64,000 nt of DNA, from assembly GCA_963815295.1 (NCBI GenBank), contig CAWFFZ010000008.1, positions 62,001 to 126,000 on the forward strand, given 5' to 3'. Under the pieces are notes generated by a model, which was given only the letters and a program-made list of their open reading frames with translations, did not search any database and had not been told where the DNA came from. The position numbers were made by a program, and so were the translations under genes. The first letter of the stretch is position 1, and each line of letters opens with the position of its first letter. Below are positions 51,994 through 59,993 of this stretch, in pieces. Origin of the DNA: JACDHG01 sp963815295. GTDB lineage: Bacteria; Actinomycetota; Actinomycetes; Propionibacteriales; Nocardioidaceae.

Positions 51994-52539
51994 GTGATCG
52001 GACCCGTGATCGTGGTCACCGGGCTGCCGGGCTCCGGAAAGACCACGCTCGGCCGGCAACTCTCGACATCGCTCGGCCTGCCTCTGCTGTCGCTCGACGT
52101 CATCAAGGAAGCCATCGTCGACCGGCTCGACATCGCCGACCGGTTCGCGGTGCGCGGAGCCGCTCGCGAGATCCTCACCCGCCTAGTCCCGCACTGCCCC
52201 CGGGGCTGCATCATCGACATCTGGGTCAACCCCGTGTACGACGACGGGGAGGTCCGCGACGCGCTGAAGGCGCTCGGCGAAGTGCGTTTCCTCGAAGTCG
52301 TGTGCACCACCTCGGCCGAGCTCGCCATCGAGCGGTATGCCGTCCGAGCCCGTCATCCGGCACACCTGCCGGCCGACCAAGGCACCATCGACCGCATCCG
52401 CGAGGCGGCACCGCTGGTCGGCCCACTCGGGCTCGGGCCAAGCCTGCGCCTCGACACGTCCGATGACGTCGACTACGACGCGGTGGAGACCTGGCTGCGA
52501 GAACGGTCACCGGAGCTCGGGCAGCGCTCGTTGTCTTGA
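51994..52539 (+). CDS. P-loop NTPase, small kinase-like protein
   Basis: A 181-residue protein from GTG 51994. Walker A is VVTGLPGSGKTTLGRQLS at residues 6-23, followed by LLSLDVIKEAIVDRLD. The layout (AAA_33/zeta-toxin or gluconate-kinase-like) suggests phosphotransfer to a small molecule. No antitoxin partner is adjacent. It is divergent from the MarR gene and its end overlaps operator O2 of tam, so it probably belongs to the same regulated unit. The substrate is unknown. Confidence 0.75.
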   Translation: MIGPVIVVTGLPGSGKTTLGRQLSTSLGLPLLSLDVIKEAIVDRLDIADRFAVRGAAREILTRLVPHCPRGCIIDIWVNPVYDDGEVRDALKALGEVRFLEVVCTTSAELAIERYAVRARHPAHLPADQGTIDRIREAAPLVGPLGLGPSLRLDTSDDVDYDAVETWLRERSPELGQRSLS

Positions 52540-52550
52540 CATCGAGACAA
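52531..52550. promoter_or_regulatory. MarR/TamR operator O2 before tam
   Basis: TTGTCTTGACATCGAGACAA, a 20-bp dyad with 8 of 10 complementary positions (outer 6 perfect). It overlaps the stop codon of the kinase-like gene, 52 bp before the tam start. TTGACA inside it may serve as a -35 element. Confidence 0.7.
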
Positions 52551-52564
52551 CTCCAGTGCCAAGG

Positions 52565-52584
52565 TTATCTTGACATCGAGACAC
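52565..52584. promoter_or_regulatory. MarR/TamR operator O3 before tam
   Basis: A second copy of the 14-bp core TCTTGACATCGAGA (52568-52581), 34 bp after the core in O2 and about 20 bp before the tam start codon. The flanks are less symmetric than in O2. Confidence 0.6.
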
Positions 52585-52601
52585 TTTACGGGAAGGCCGT
52601 C

Positions 52602-53378
52602 GTGGCAACCTGGGATCCCGACTCCTACCTCCGCTTCGACACAGAGCGCAGCCGTCCCTTCGCCGAGCTGGTCGACCGGGTGCGCGCCACGGACCCGCGG
52701 ACCGTCGTCGACCTCGGTTGCGGCCCTGGCGCCCTGACCGCCACGCTCGCTGGTCGATGGCCCCACGCCAGCATCGTGGGCATCGACTCGTCCCCAGAGA
52801 TGATCGCGGCGGCCAGCCAGCACGCTGGCCCACGTGTGCGCTTCGAGGCTGGCGACGTCGCCACCTGGGCGCCAGCGGAGCCGGTTGATGTGATCGTCTC
52901 CAACGCCACCCTCCAGTGGGTTCCCGGACATCGCGACCGCTTCGCGGCCTGGGTCGACGCGCTCGTGCCGGGGGGCTGGTTCGCCTTCCAGGTGCCTGGC
53001 AACTTCGACGAGCCGAGCCATCGGCTGCTGGCCGACCTCGCCGCCGACTCCCGGTTTGCGGCCGCCACCGCCGGAGTCGAGCAGCCAGCCGCCGAGGACG
53101 CGTCGACGTACCTCGCCGATCTCAGCCGGCTCGGCTGTCAGGTCGACGCCTGGGAGACGACCTACCTCCACGTCTTGGCTGGCCCCGACCCGGTGTTGTC
53201 GTGGATCTCGGGCACGGGAGCCCGGCCGGTCCTGCAGGCGCTGTCACCCGAGCAGCGCGCGGTGTTCGAGCATGAGTATGCCGCCCTGCTGCGGACGGCA
53301 TACCCGCCACAGCCGTTCGGCACCGTGCTGCCCTTCCGCCGCGTGTTCGTCGTCGCCCGCAAAGCGCTCGGCGCGTGA
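52602..53378 (+). CDS. tam: trans-aconitate 2-methyltransferase
   Basis: A 258-residue SAM methyltransferase from GTG 52602 (GGAAGG upstream). The start ATWDPDSYLRFDTERSRPF matches E. coli Tam (WNPSLYLHFSAERSRP). VVDLGCGPGALTATLAGRWP is motif I and VSNATLQWVPGH the conserved Tam segment. It methylates trans-aconitate, the spontaneous isomer that inhibits aconitase. The upstream operators and nearby MarR gene indicate regulation by aconitate or citrate-type ligands as known for TamR. The next gene overlaps by GTGA. Confidence 0.92.
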   Translation: MATWDPDSYLRFDTERSRPFAELVDRVRATDPRTVVDLGCGPGALTATLAGRWPHASIVGIDSSPEMIAAASQHAGPRVRFEAGDVATWAPAEPVDVIVSNATLQWVPGHRDRFAAWVDALVPGGWFAFQVPGNFDEPSHRLLADLAADSRFAAATAGVEQPAAEDASTYLADLSRLGCQVDAWETTYLHVLAGPDPVLSWISGTGARPVLQALSPEQRAVFEHEYAALLRTAYPPQPFGTVLPFRRVFVVARKALGA

Positions 53379-53851
53379 TCGTCCGCGAGGCGCGAGCCGA
53401 CGACCTGGCGGCCATCTTGAGGCTGCTCGATGAGGATGCGATTCGGGAAGTGCCCGAGAACCTCGACGACCTGGCTCCCTACGCTGCCGCGCTCGACGAG
53501 ATCGTGCGCGCTCCGCATTCGACGGTGCTCGTCGGCGAGGTCGAAGGTGAGATCGTGGCAACTGCCCAGGTGACGTGGCTGCGCCGACTGATGTACGGCG
53601 CCGGGCTCGTCTGCCAGGTCGAATCGGTCAGGGTGACCTCGGCCCGGCGCGGCAACGGGCTGGGTGCCGCCCTGATGGCCGGGATCATCGACGACGCCCG
53701 CGCCCGCGGCTGTGCCCGGGTCGAGCTGACGACGAACGCCAAACGGAGCGAAGCCCGCCGCTTCTACGAGGGTCTCGGGTTCAAGCCGTCGCACGTCGGG
53801 ATGAAGCTCTATCTCGGCTCACCCGCCCACACCGAGAGGACAGGCCCATGA
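53375..53851 (+). CDS. GNAT family N-acetyltransferase
   Basis: A 158-residue acetyltransferase from GTG 53375, overlapping tam. Acetyl-CoA motif A is VESVRVTSARRGNGLGAALMAGIIDDARARGC, followed by motif B FYEGLGFKPSHVGMKLYL. The substrate is unknown. It sits in a tightly coupled run tam, GNAT, VOC with 4-bp overlaps, so it is expected to be produced under the tam operators. Confidence 0.87.
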   Translation: MIVREARADDLAAILRLLDEDAIREVPENLDDLAPYAAALDEIVRAPHSTVLVGEVEGEIVATAQVTWLRRLMYGAGLVCQVESVRVTSARRGNGLGAALMAGIIDDARARGCARVELTTNAKRSEARRFYEGLGFKPSHVGMKLYLGSPAHTERTGP

Positions 53852-54204
53852 TCACGCTTCACCACGTGCAGGTGAGCTGTCCGGCCGGCGGTGAGGACGT
53901 CGTGAGGGCGTTCTACTCCGAGCTGCTCGGGCTCTCCGAGGTCGCCAAGCCACCAGGCCTGGCCGGGCGCGGTGGCGTCTGGTTCCGCGGACCCGGCTAC
54001 GAGCTCCACGTCGGCGTGGAGGAGGGGTTTACGCCAGCGCGCAAGGCACACCCGGCGTTCGTCGTGGACGACATCGACAGCCTTGCTGCCCGGCTCAGTG
54101 CAGCTGGCGCGGACATCAACTGGGACTCGAACCTGCCCGGCTACCGCCGGTTCCACACCGCCGATCCACACGGCAACAGGGTGGAGTTCCTCGGCGTCGA
54201 GTGA
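53848..54204 (+). CDS. VOC (glyoxalase fold) family protein
   Basis: A 118-residue protein from ATG 53848, overlapping the GNAT stop (ATGA). Single VOC domain: ITLHHVQVSCPAGGEDVVRAFYSELLGL, GVWFRGPGYELHVGVEE, AHPAFVVDDIDSLAARLSAAG and TADPHGNRVEFLGVE. His5, His (ELHVG) and the final Glu form a plausible metal site. It could be a lyase or isomerase. Co-translation with tam and GNAT is the main clue to its role. Confidence 0.87.
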   Translation: MITLHHVQVSCPAGGEDVVRAFYSELLGLSEVAKPPGLAGRGGVWFRGPGYELHVGVEEGFTPARKAHPAFVVDDIDSLAARLSAAGADINWDSNLPGYRRFHTADPHGNRVEFLGVE

Positions 54205-54263
54205 CCACTTGGACGGTCGACCGCCCACGTTCAGCACCCAGGTTCCGCCACTACAGTCCTCTC

Positions 54264-55292
54264 ATGGCCCGCGCGAGCAAGACCTGGATCGCCGCCCTGC
54301 CCAAGGCCGAGCTTCACGTGCACCACGTCGGCTCCGCCTCTCCCCGGATCGTCGCCGAACTTGCCAGCAGGCACGGCAACACGCCCGTGCCACAGGATCC
54401 GGAGGCGGTCGCCGCCTACTTCCGCTTCACTGACTTCGCGCACTTCGTCGAGGTCTACCTGTCGGTCGTCGACCTGGTGAAGACCCCCGACGACGTACGC
54501 ATGCTGACCTACGAGATCGCACGCGACATGACCACTCAGTCGGTCAGGTATGCCGAGCTGACCTGCACTCCGTACACCTCGGTGCGTGCAGGTGTCGCGG
54601 CGGAGGAATTCTGTGAGGCGATCGAGGATGCCCGCATCGCAGCCGAGCGTGATCTCGGGATCGTGCTCCGCTGGTGCTTCGACATCCCTGGCGAGTTCGG
54701 TGTGCCCGGGGCCGATGAGACGATCCGGATCGCGACCCACATCCGGCCGGAGGGGCTGGTGTCGTTCGGGTTGGGCGGGCCCGAGATCGGTGTGGCGCGG
54801 CCGCAGTTCAAACCGCATTTCGACGAAGCGCGCGCAGCGGGTCTGCACTCCGTGCCCCACGCCGGCGAGACGACCGGACCGGAGACCATCTGGGACGCGT
54901 TACAGCTGCTCGGCGCCGAACGGATCGGGCACGGCACCACGGCCACTCAAGATCCGGCACTGGTCGACTACCTCGCCGAACATCGCATCCCCCTCGAGGT
55001 CTGTCCGACGTCCAACGTCGCGACGCGCGCGGTCGCAAGTCTCGAGGAGCACCCCTTGTGGCAGTTGCGCGACGGGGGCGTCGTGGTGACCATCAACTCC
55101 GATGATCCGCCGATGTTCGGCACGTCGCTCAACCAGGAGTATGCCGTCGCAGCTGACCTCCTCGATCTCGACGCGCGTGGGCTCGGCGACCTCGCCCGGA
55201 CCGCGGTCGACGTGTCGTTCGCCGACGCTGCGACGAAGGCCCGCATCGCCGACGAGATCGAAAGCTACGTCGCGAAGACCGCCACCCCCTAA
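54264..55292 (+). CDS. adenosine deaminase family protein, possibly aminodeoxyfutalosine deaminase
   Basis: A 342-residue amidohydrolase from ATG 54264. Metal ligands: LPKAELHVHHVGSAS (His18, His20), SVPHAGETTGPETIWDAL, ERIGHGT and VVTINSDDPPMFGTSLN. The usual HLDG of adenosine deaminase reads HHVG here, and FGLGGPEIGVARPQFKPHF is a block I associate with actinobacterial 6-aminodeoxyfutalosine deaminases of the menaquinone pathway. No other futalosine genes are in the window, so adenosine remains possible. It starts 59 bp after the VOC gene. Confidence 0.85.
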   Translation: MARASKTWIAALPKAELHVHHVGSASPRIVAELASRHGNTPVPQDPEAVAAYFRFTDFAHFVEVYLSVVDLVKTPDDVRMLTYEIARDMTTQSVRYAELTCTPYTSVRAGVAAEEFCEAIEDARIAAERDLGIVLRWCFDIPGEFGVPGADETIRIATHIRPEGLVSFGLGGPEIGVARPQFKPHFDEARAAGLHSVPHAGETTGPETIWDALQLLGAERIGHGTTATQDPALVDYLAEHRIPLEVCPTSNVATRAVASLEEHPLWQLRDGGVVVTINSDDPPMFGTSLNQEYAVAADLLDLDARGLGDLARTAVDVSFADAATKARIADEIESYVAKTATP

Positions 55293-55299
55293 CCCCCAC

Positions 55300-55342
55300 G
55301 CCGACTGGTCAGGTATGCCGTGCCGACTGGTCAGGTATGCCG
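55300..55342. repeat. 22-bp-period tandem duplication at a convergent gene end
   Basis: Two copies of GCCGACTGGTCAGGTATGCC(G) at 55300-55320 and 55322-55342. The stop codon of the leftward serine hydrolase gene (55309-55311) lies inside the copy nearest the convergent deaminase gene. Confidence 0.9.
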
Positions 55343-56502
55343 GCCTCGACGACGCGCATCAACTCAGCCCACTCAGCATCGATCCCGCGGGGTTCGCCGG
55401 CGGTGTGGAGGCGATTCGTCAACAGCACGAGCGCCACCTGCTGCCGAGGTGAGACAGCAAAACGCGCACCGGGGAAGCCTGGATGACCAGCGAACGACCC
55501 GGTCAGCTGGAAGCCCAACCCCTGCACAACATCGCGCCCGGGCTTGACGAACTCAGCCACCGTCTCGCGGCTCCAAAGCCCGCCACCGCCATCGCCACCA
55601 CCCAGGGACGACAACACCGCGTGCCCGAAGACCAGCAGGTCCGGTGCGCTGGTGAACAGCCCGGCATGACCCGCCACACCACCAAACGCATGCCAACAGT
55701 TGCCATCATTGCCCTCGCCGACGAGCGTGTGTCCACGCCAGCCGTCAAAGGCGTCACTCGACACAGTGACCGGATAAGGCGCACCGGTGTCGACCATGCG
55801 GCGCTCGTAGATGTCTCCACGCGAGGTGGCGACGACGCGGTCCGCCGGGACATCCGCGCCGCCTACCCCGCCGGGCCGAAAGCCGGTCGAGGCCATCCCG
55901 AGAGGTGCGAACAGAACCCGCTCAGCCACCACATCGAGAGGCGCCGCGAACTCACGCTCGACGATCTCACCGAGAAGCATGAACCCGAGGTCGGAGTAGT
56001 GGCGGCCCGACCGTGGCTGGTACCGCAGCGGCAGTCGTTGCACGCACCCCACCGCATCCGCGCTGGACCGCGCGCCGGCGACATACGTCGGCCACCACTC
56101 CCACAGCCCACCCCGGTGCTCGAGCAGATCGCGCACCGTCACGGTTTCCTTGCCGTCACCCGCGAAGTCGGCGAACCAACGCTGCACCGGGGCGTCGAGC
56201 CGCAGCTGGCCACGGTCCACCAGCGTCATCGCCAGCGCGGTCGTCACCACCAGCTTCGTGATCGACCCGACGTCGAAGACCGGTTCCGCCGCCAACGCGA
56301 TCGGGCGCCTCGCATGCCCTACGTCGTCCAGCACTCGGGCATGCCCGCGGCTCACGATGACCGGCTCTGCCGACGCCGCACTGACTCCGATGACGGCCGC
56401 CGAAGGACCACCCGGAATGGCAGGGTCAGCCGCCGACGCACGGATGACCAAATTGTCCGCGATGCCCTGCAGCTCGCTCCGCACAACCACCACCCTTGTC
56501 AA
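55309..56502 (-). CDS. serine hydrolase (beta-lactamase / class C PBP family)
   Basis: A 397-residue protein. TTG 56502 is chosen because GAGGA lies 6 nt before it; GTG 56493 is possible. Catalytic SxxK is in FDVGSITKLVV and the YxN-equivalent Tyr-Ser-Asp in RHYSDLGFMLLGEIV; HTAGEP near the end stands in the KTG region. No signal peptide is evident, so it is probably a cytoplasmic esterase or peptidase rather than a secreted beta-lactamase. Its last codons derive from a 22-bp duplication. It is divergent from the oligopeptide transporter operon. Confidence 0.87.
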   Translation of the reverse strand: MTRVVVVRSELQGIADNLVIRASAADPAIPGGPSAAVIGVSAASAEPVIVSRGHARVLDDVGHARRPIALAAEPVFDVGSITKLVVTTALAMTLVDRGQLRLDAPVQRWFADFAGDGKETVTVRDLLEHRGGLWEWWPTYVAGARSSADAVGCVQRLPLRYQPRSGRHYSDLGFMLLGEIVEREFAAPLDVVAERVLFAPLGMASTGFRPGGVGGADVPADRVVATSRGDIYERRMVDTGAPYPVTVSSDAFDGWRGHTLVGEGNDGNCWHAFGGVAGHAGLFTSAPDLLVFGHAVLSSLGGGDGGGGLWSRETVAEFVKPGRDVVQGLGFQLTGSFAGHPGFPGARFAVSPRQQVALVLLTNRLHTAGEPRGIDAEWAELMRVVEAGIPDQSARHT

Positions 56503-56578
56503 AAAGTTTCCTCTTTACAAGGGCATTGGTAGAAAGATAACGTCCCATCGGAGGGGACCGCTCGCGAAGGGACTCGCC
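56503..56578. promoter_or_regulatory. AT-rich divergent promoter region of the peptide ABC operon
   Basis: This short gap is strikingly AT-rich for the window. CTTGTCAAAAAG (56495-56506, overlapping the hydrolase start) and CTTTACAAG (56512-56520) form an imperfect inverted repeat, and TTTACA with GATAAC 16 bp later can serve as -35/-10 for the rightward operon. Confidence 0.45.
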
Positions 56579-58129
56579 ATGGCTGGAAAACGATACCTGC
56601 GTGCACTCGTAGCGCTCACCGCCGGCGCCGCGTTGGCGCTGACCGGGTGCAACCCCTCATCTGACACAGAAGAAGGCAGCGGCGAGGAAGAACCCTTCAT
56701 CGTCGCCCGCACCGGTGACATCGACGGTCGCGACCCCGCAGTCGCGACCGCGTTCCAGACGACGCAGACGCTCGACCTGGTCTACGACACCCTGATTGAC
56801 ACGTCCGACGAGGGAGACCTCGAGCCTGCCCTGGCGACGAAGTGGGAGCTCAGCGAGGACGGCAAGACTGTGGTCCTCACGCTGCGCGAAGGCGTGGAGT
56901 TCCACAACGGCTCCGCCTTCACGGCTGCCGACGCACAGGCGAGCCTCGAGCGCGTGCTCGATCCAGAGGTCGGGTCCGTCGCCGCGTCGAACCTCATCAA
57001 CGTCGCCGCCGTACGCGCAGACGGAGACACCAGTCTCGTGCTGGAGCTCAAGCAGCCTGACGCAGCACTGCTGCGGGTCCTGTCCACGACGGCCACGGCC
57101 ATCCTCGACCAGGACGACATCGAGAGCGAAAGCGTGGGTCGGGACGTCAACGGCACTGGCCCCTACAAGTGGGGCTCGTGGGATCAGGGCCAGAAGGTTG
57201 TACTCGAGGCCAACGAGGACTACTGGGGCGACGTCGCGCAGCTCAAGACCGTCGAGCTCCGCGTCATCCCCGACGAGTCGTCCGTCCTGTCCGGCATGAA
57301 GGCCGGCAGCTTCGACCTGGGCGTCGTCTCTGATCCGAGCGTTGCCGAGCAGGTCGACACCGAGGAGATGCAGCTCCTGTCACAGCCGACGTTGTCCTAC
57401 CACGCTCTGATGCTCAACGGCCGCCGCAGTCCGCTGTCCAAGCTCCCCGTGCGCCAGGCCATTGCCTGCGCACTCGACCGCGAGCAGGTCGTCGACCAGG
57501 CCTACCTCGGCCAGGCCGAGATCACCGGCCCCATCACCAGCCCGGCCTACGACTACGACCCGACAGAGGGCCTGCCCTGTGACCCGCCCGACCTCGACGC
57601 GGCACGCGATCTGCTCGCCGATGCCGGCTACCCCGACGGGTTCACCCTGGAGACGATCGTGATGGTCGGCGAGTACGCCACGGCCACCAACGTCGCCACC
57701 TCCGTCCAGGGTCAGCTCGAAGAGATCGGGGTCGAGCTTGATCTTCAGCAACAGCAGACCAATGTGTACGTCGACAACTGGCTGGAGGCCAACTACGACG
57801 CCGCGATCGCGCTCAATGGTGGCAGCACCGACCCGTACCTCATGTACGGCCGCTACTACACCGACGGTGCGTCGCTCGCCAAGCCTGCGGGCCTGACCGA
57901 CGCGGGACTCGCCGATCTCCTGACACAGGCCAACTCGACGACAGACGAGGACGAGAGGCAGCAGCTCTTCCAGGATCTACAGGAGCGACTGCTCGAGCTG
58001 TCCCCCTGGGTATGGCTGCAGCACAACCAGTCCTACTACCTCGTGGGGAATGACGTCGAAGGCTTCAAGGCCCTGTCCACCGAGTCATTGGAGTACCTCG
58101 CGAAGGCGAGCCGTGAGGACTCTGGATGA
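56579..58129 (+). CDS. oligopeptide ABC transporter substrate-binding lipoprotein
   Basis: A 516-residue protein from ATG 56579 (GAAGG 8 nt upstream). Lipobox LTGC is at about residues 21-24. SBP_bac_5 features: LVYDTLIDTSDEGDLEPALATKWELSEDGKTVVLTLREGVEFHNGSAFTAADAQASLERV and VNGTGPYKWGSW. It captures peptides or nickel/opine-like solutes outside the membrane. It is the first gene of a complete five-gene operon joined by 4-bp overlaps. Confidence 0.93.
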   Translation: MAGKRYLRALVALTAGAALALTGCNPSSDTEEGSGEEEPFIVARTGDIDGRDPAVATAFQTTQTLDLVYDTLIDTSDEGDLEPALATKWELSEDGKTVVLTLREGVEFHNGSAFTAADAQASLERVLDPEVGSVAASNLINVAAVRADGDTSLVLELKQPDAALLRVLSTTATAILDQDDIESESVGRDVNGTGPYKWGSWDQGQKVVLEANEDYWGDVAQLKTVELRVIPDESSVLSGMKAGSFDLGVVSDPSVAEQVDTEEMQLLSQPTLSYHALMLNGRRSPLSKLPVRQAIACALDREQVVDQAYLGQAEITGPITSPAYDYDPTEGLPCDPPDLDAARDLLADAGYPDGFTLETIVMVGEYATATNVATSVQGQLEEIGVELDLQQQQTNVYVDNWLEANYDAAIALNGGSTDPYLMYGRYYTDGASLAKPAGLTDAGLADLLTQANSTTDEDERQQLFQDLQERLLELSPWVWLQHNQSYYLVGNDVEGFKALSTESLEYLAKASREDSG

Positions 58130-59085
58130 CGTGGCGCTACCTCTCGATGCGGCTCTTGGGGACTCTGGGGACGCTGGCAGGGGTGGCAATACTTGTGTTC
58201 GTGGTGCTGAGGGCGTTGCCCGGTGATGCCATCACCGCCAAGCTCGGCACCGAATCGGGAGTGTTGACCGCCGACCAAGTGGAAGCGCTCGAGCAGTATT
58301 ACGGCATCGACGAGCCGCTCTTGGGCCAGTTCATGAGCTGGATCAGCAGTGTGTTGACCGGAAACCTCGGTGTCTCGGCCAACTCCGGCGTCCCGGTCTC
58401 CGAGCTAATCTTCTCCGCGCTGCCCGTCACGCTCGAGCTCGCCGTGCTCTCGATCCTCATCTCGACGCCGGTTGGCGTCGGGCTCGGCATGCTCGCCGCC
58501 AGCCGTCCTGGTTCGGCGCGAGACGTGGGCGTGCAGTCGTTCGGCCTTATCGGCCTTGCGCTTCCCGAGTTCGTGATCGCGTCGTTGGCGGTCGCCGCCC
58601 TTGCGTCGGCATTCTCGTACTTTCCCGATCCGGGCTCCTTCGTGCCCCTCACCGAGTCAGTGTCAGGCAACCTGAGCCAGATGCTCTACCCAGCCCTGGT
58701 CTTGTCCGTCGGCCTCGTCGCGACGATCATGCGTACGACGCGATCGGCCTACCTCGAGGTGCAGAACACCGACTTCGTGCGCACGGCAGAGGGCAAGGGG
58801 TTGTCACCCACGCGGGTCCGACTGCGCCATGTACTCCACAACGCCTCGATCCCCATCGTGACGATCGTCGGGATTCAGTTCGGCTACCTGCTGGGCGGGA
58901 CAGTAATCATCGAGCAGATCTTCGCGCTCCCAGGCCTTGGCCGGCTCCTGCTCACGGGCATCTTGGAGCAGGACTACGCCGTGGTGCAGAGCACTGTGCT
59001 GTTCGTCGCCTCTGCCTTCGTGCTCGTGAACCTGGCCGTGGACCTGACGTACCAGGCTCTCGACCCGAGGGCGCGGCTGCGATGA
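58126..59085 (+). CDS. oligopeptide ABC transporter permease (DppB-type)
   Basis: A 319-residue protein, ATGA overlap with the binding-protein gene. Six helices, with the N-terminal LRALPGDAITAKLG and LGQFMSWISSVLTGNLGVS loop typical of DppB, and the EAA loop FVRTAEGKGLSPTRVRLRHVLHNASIPIVTI contacting the ATPases. It forms the channel with the next gene's product. Confidence 0.94.
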   Translation: MTWRYLSMRLLGTLGTLAGVAILVFVVLRALPGDAITAKLGTESGVLTADQVEALEQYYGIDEPLLGQFMSWISSVLTGNLGVSANSGVPVSELIFSALPVTLELAVLSILISTPVGVGLGMLAASRPGSARDVGVQSFGLIGLALPEFVIASLAVAALASAFSYFPDPGSFVPLTESVSGNLSQMLYPALVLSVGLVATIMRTTRSAYLEVQNTDFVRTAEGKGLSPTRVRLRHVLHNASIPIVTIVGIQFGYLLGGTVIIEQIFALPGLGRLLLTGILEQDYAVVQSTVLFVASAFVLVNLAVDLTYQALDPRARLR

Positions 59086-59993
59086 GCTCTGCCGACTCAC
59101 CGCTGCCAGGTGCGCCAGGGGTTGCCCACATCGAGGGCGCCACCACTCCCGGAGGGCTGCGTGATTTCGGCCGCCGGGTGTGGCAGGACCGAAACGGCCG
59201 AATCGGTCTCGTGGTGTTCGTGTCGCTCTGCTTGCTGGCGCTGCTGGCCGTGGTCGGGGCAACTCCGCATGACCCACTCGCGCAGCATCCTGACGATCAG
59301 CTGCAGAGTCCATCGTGGACATATTGGTTCGGCACCGACCAGTTCGGCCGCGACGTCGCCTCCCGCACGTTCGCAGGGATCGCGTCGTCGCTGCGAGTTG
59401 CCCTCCTCGCGGTCGGGGTGGCCGCAGTCGTGGGGACCGTGGTGGGCGTCGCGAGCGGATATGCCGGGGGGATCTGGGACCAGGTCATGGGTCGGCTCAC
59501 CGACGTTTTCTTCGCGTTCCCGGCAACCCTGCTTGCGCTGTCGATGATCGCCGCCCTCGGCCGCGGGTGGTACAACACCGCGATCGCAATCGCGATCGTC
59601 TACTTCCCGATCTTCGTCAGGGTTGCGCGCGGGCCGACGCTGTCCGTGCGTGAGCTGGAGTACGTCGCCGCGTGCCGCGTCGTCGGCTTCTCGGGACGGC
59701 GGATCCTGTTCCGCCACGTGCTCCCCAATGTGAGCGCGCCCGTCGTCGTGCAAGTGACCCTCGCCTTGTCCTGGGCGATCTTGACCGAGGCGGGGCTGTC
59801 GTTCCTCGGGCTCGGCACCCAGCCACCAGACCCGTCGCTCGGCCTGATGGTGAGCGATGCTCGCAACCTCATCACCACGGCGTGGTGGACGATGGTGTTC
59901 CCCTCGTTGGCCATCGTCGCCGCCGTCATATCTCTCAACCTGTTGGGCGACGGGATGCGATCGGCGCTCGACCCCAAGGAGACGCGTCGGTGA
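59082..59993 (+). CDS. oligopeptide ABC transporter permease (DppC-type)
   Basis: A 303-residue protein, ATGA overlap. The N-terminal cytoplasmic segment is followed by six helices. WFGTDQFGRDVASRTFAGIASSLRVAL is the DppC/OppC hallmark and EYVAACRVVGFSGRRILFRHVLPNV the EAA loop. It partners with the DppB-type permease. Confidence 0.94.
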   Translation: MSSADSPLPGAPGVAHIEGATTPGGLRDFGRRVWQDRNGRIGLVVFVSLCLLALLAVVGATPHDPLAQHPDDQLQSPSWTYWFGTDQFGRDVASRTFAGIASSLRVALLAVGVAAVVGTVVGVASGYAGGIWDQVMGRLTDVFFAFPATLLALSMIAALGRGWYNTAIAIAIVYFPIFVRVARGPTLSVRELEYVAACRVVGFSGRRILFRHVLPNVSAPVVVQVTLALSWAILTEAGLSFLGLGTQPPDPSLGLMVSDARNLITTAWWTMVFPSLAIVAAVISLNLLGDGMRSALDPKETRR

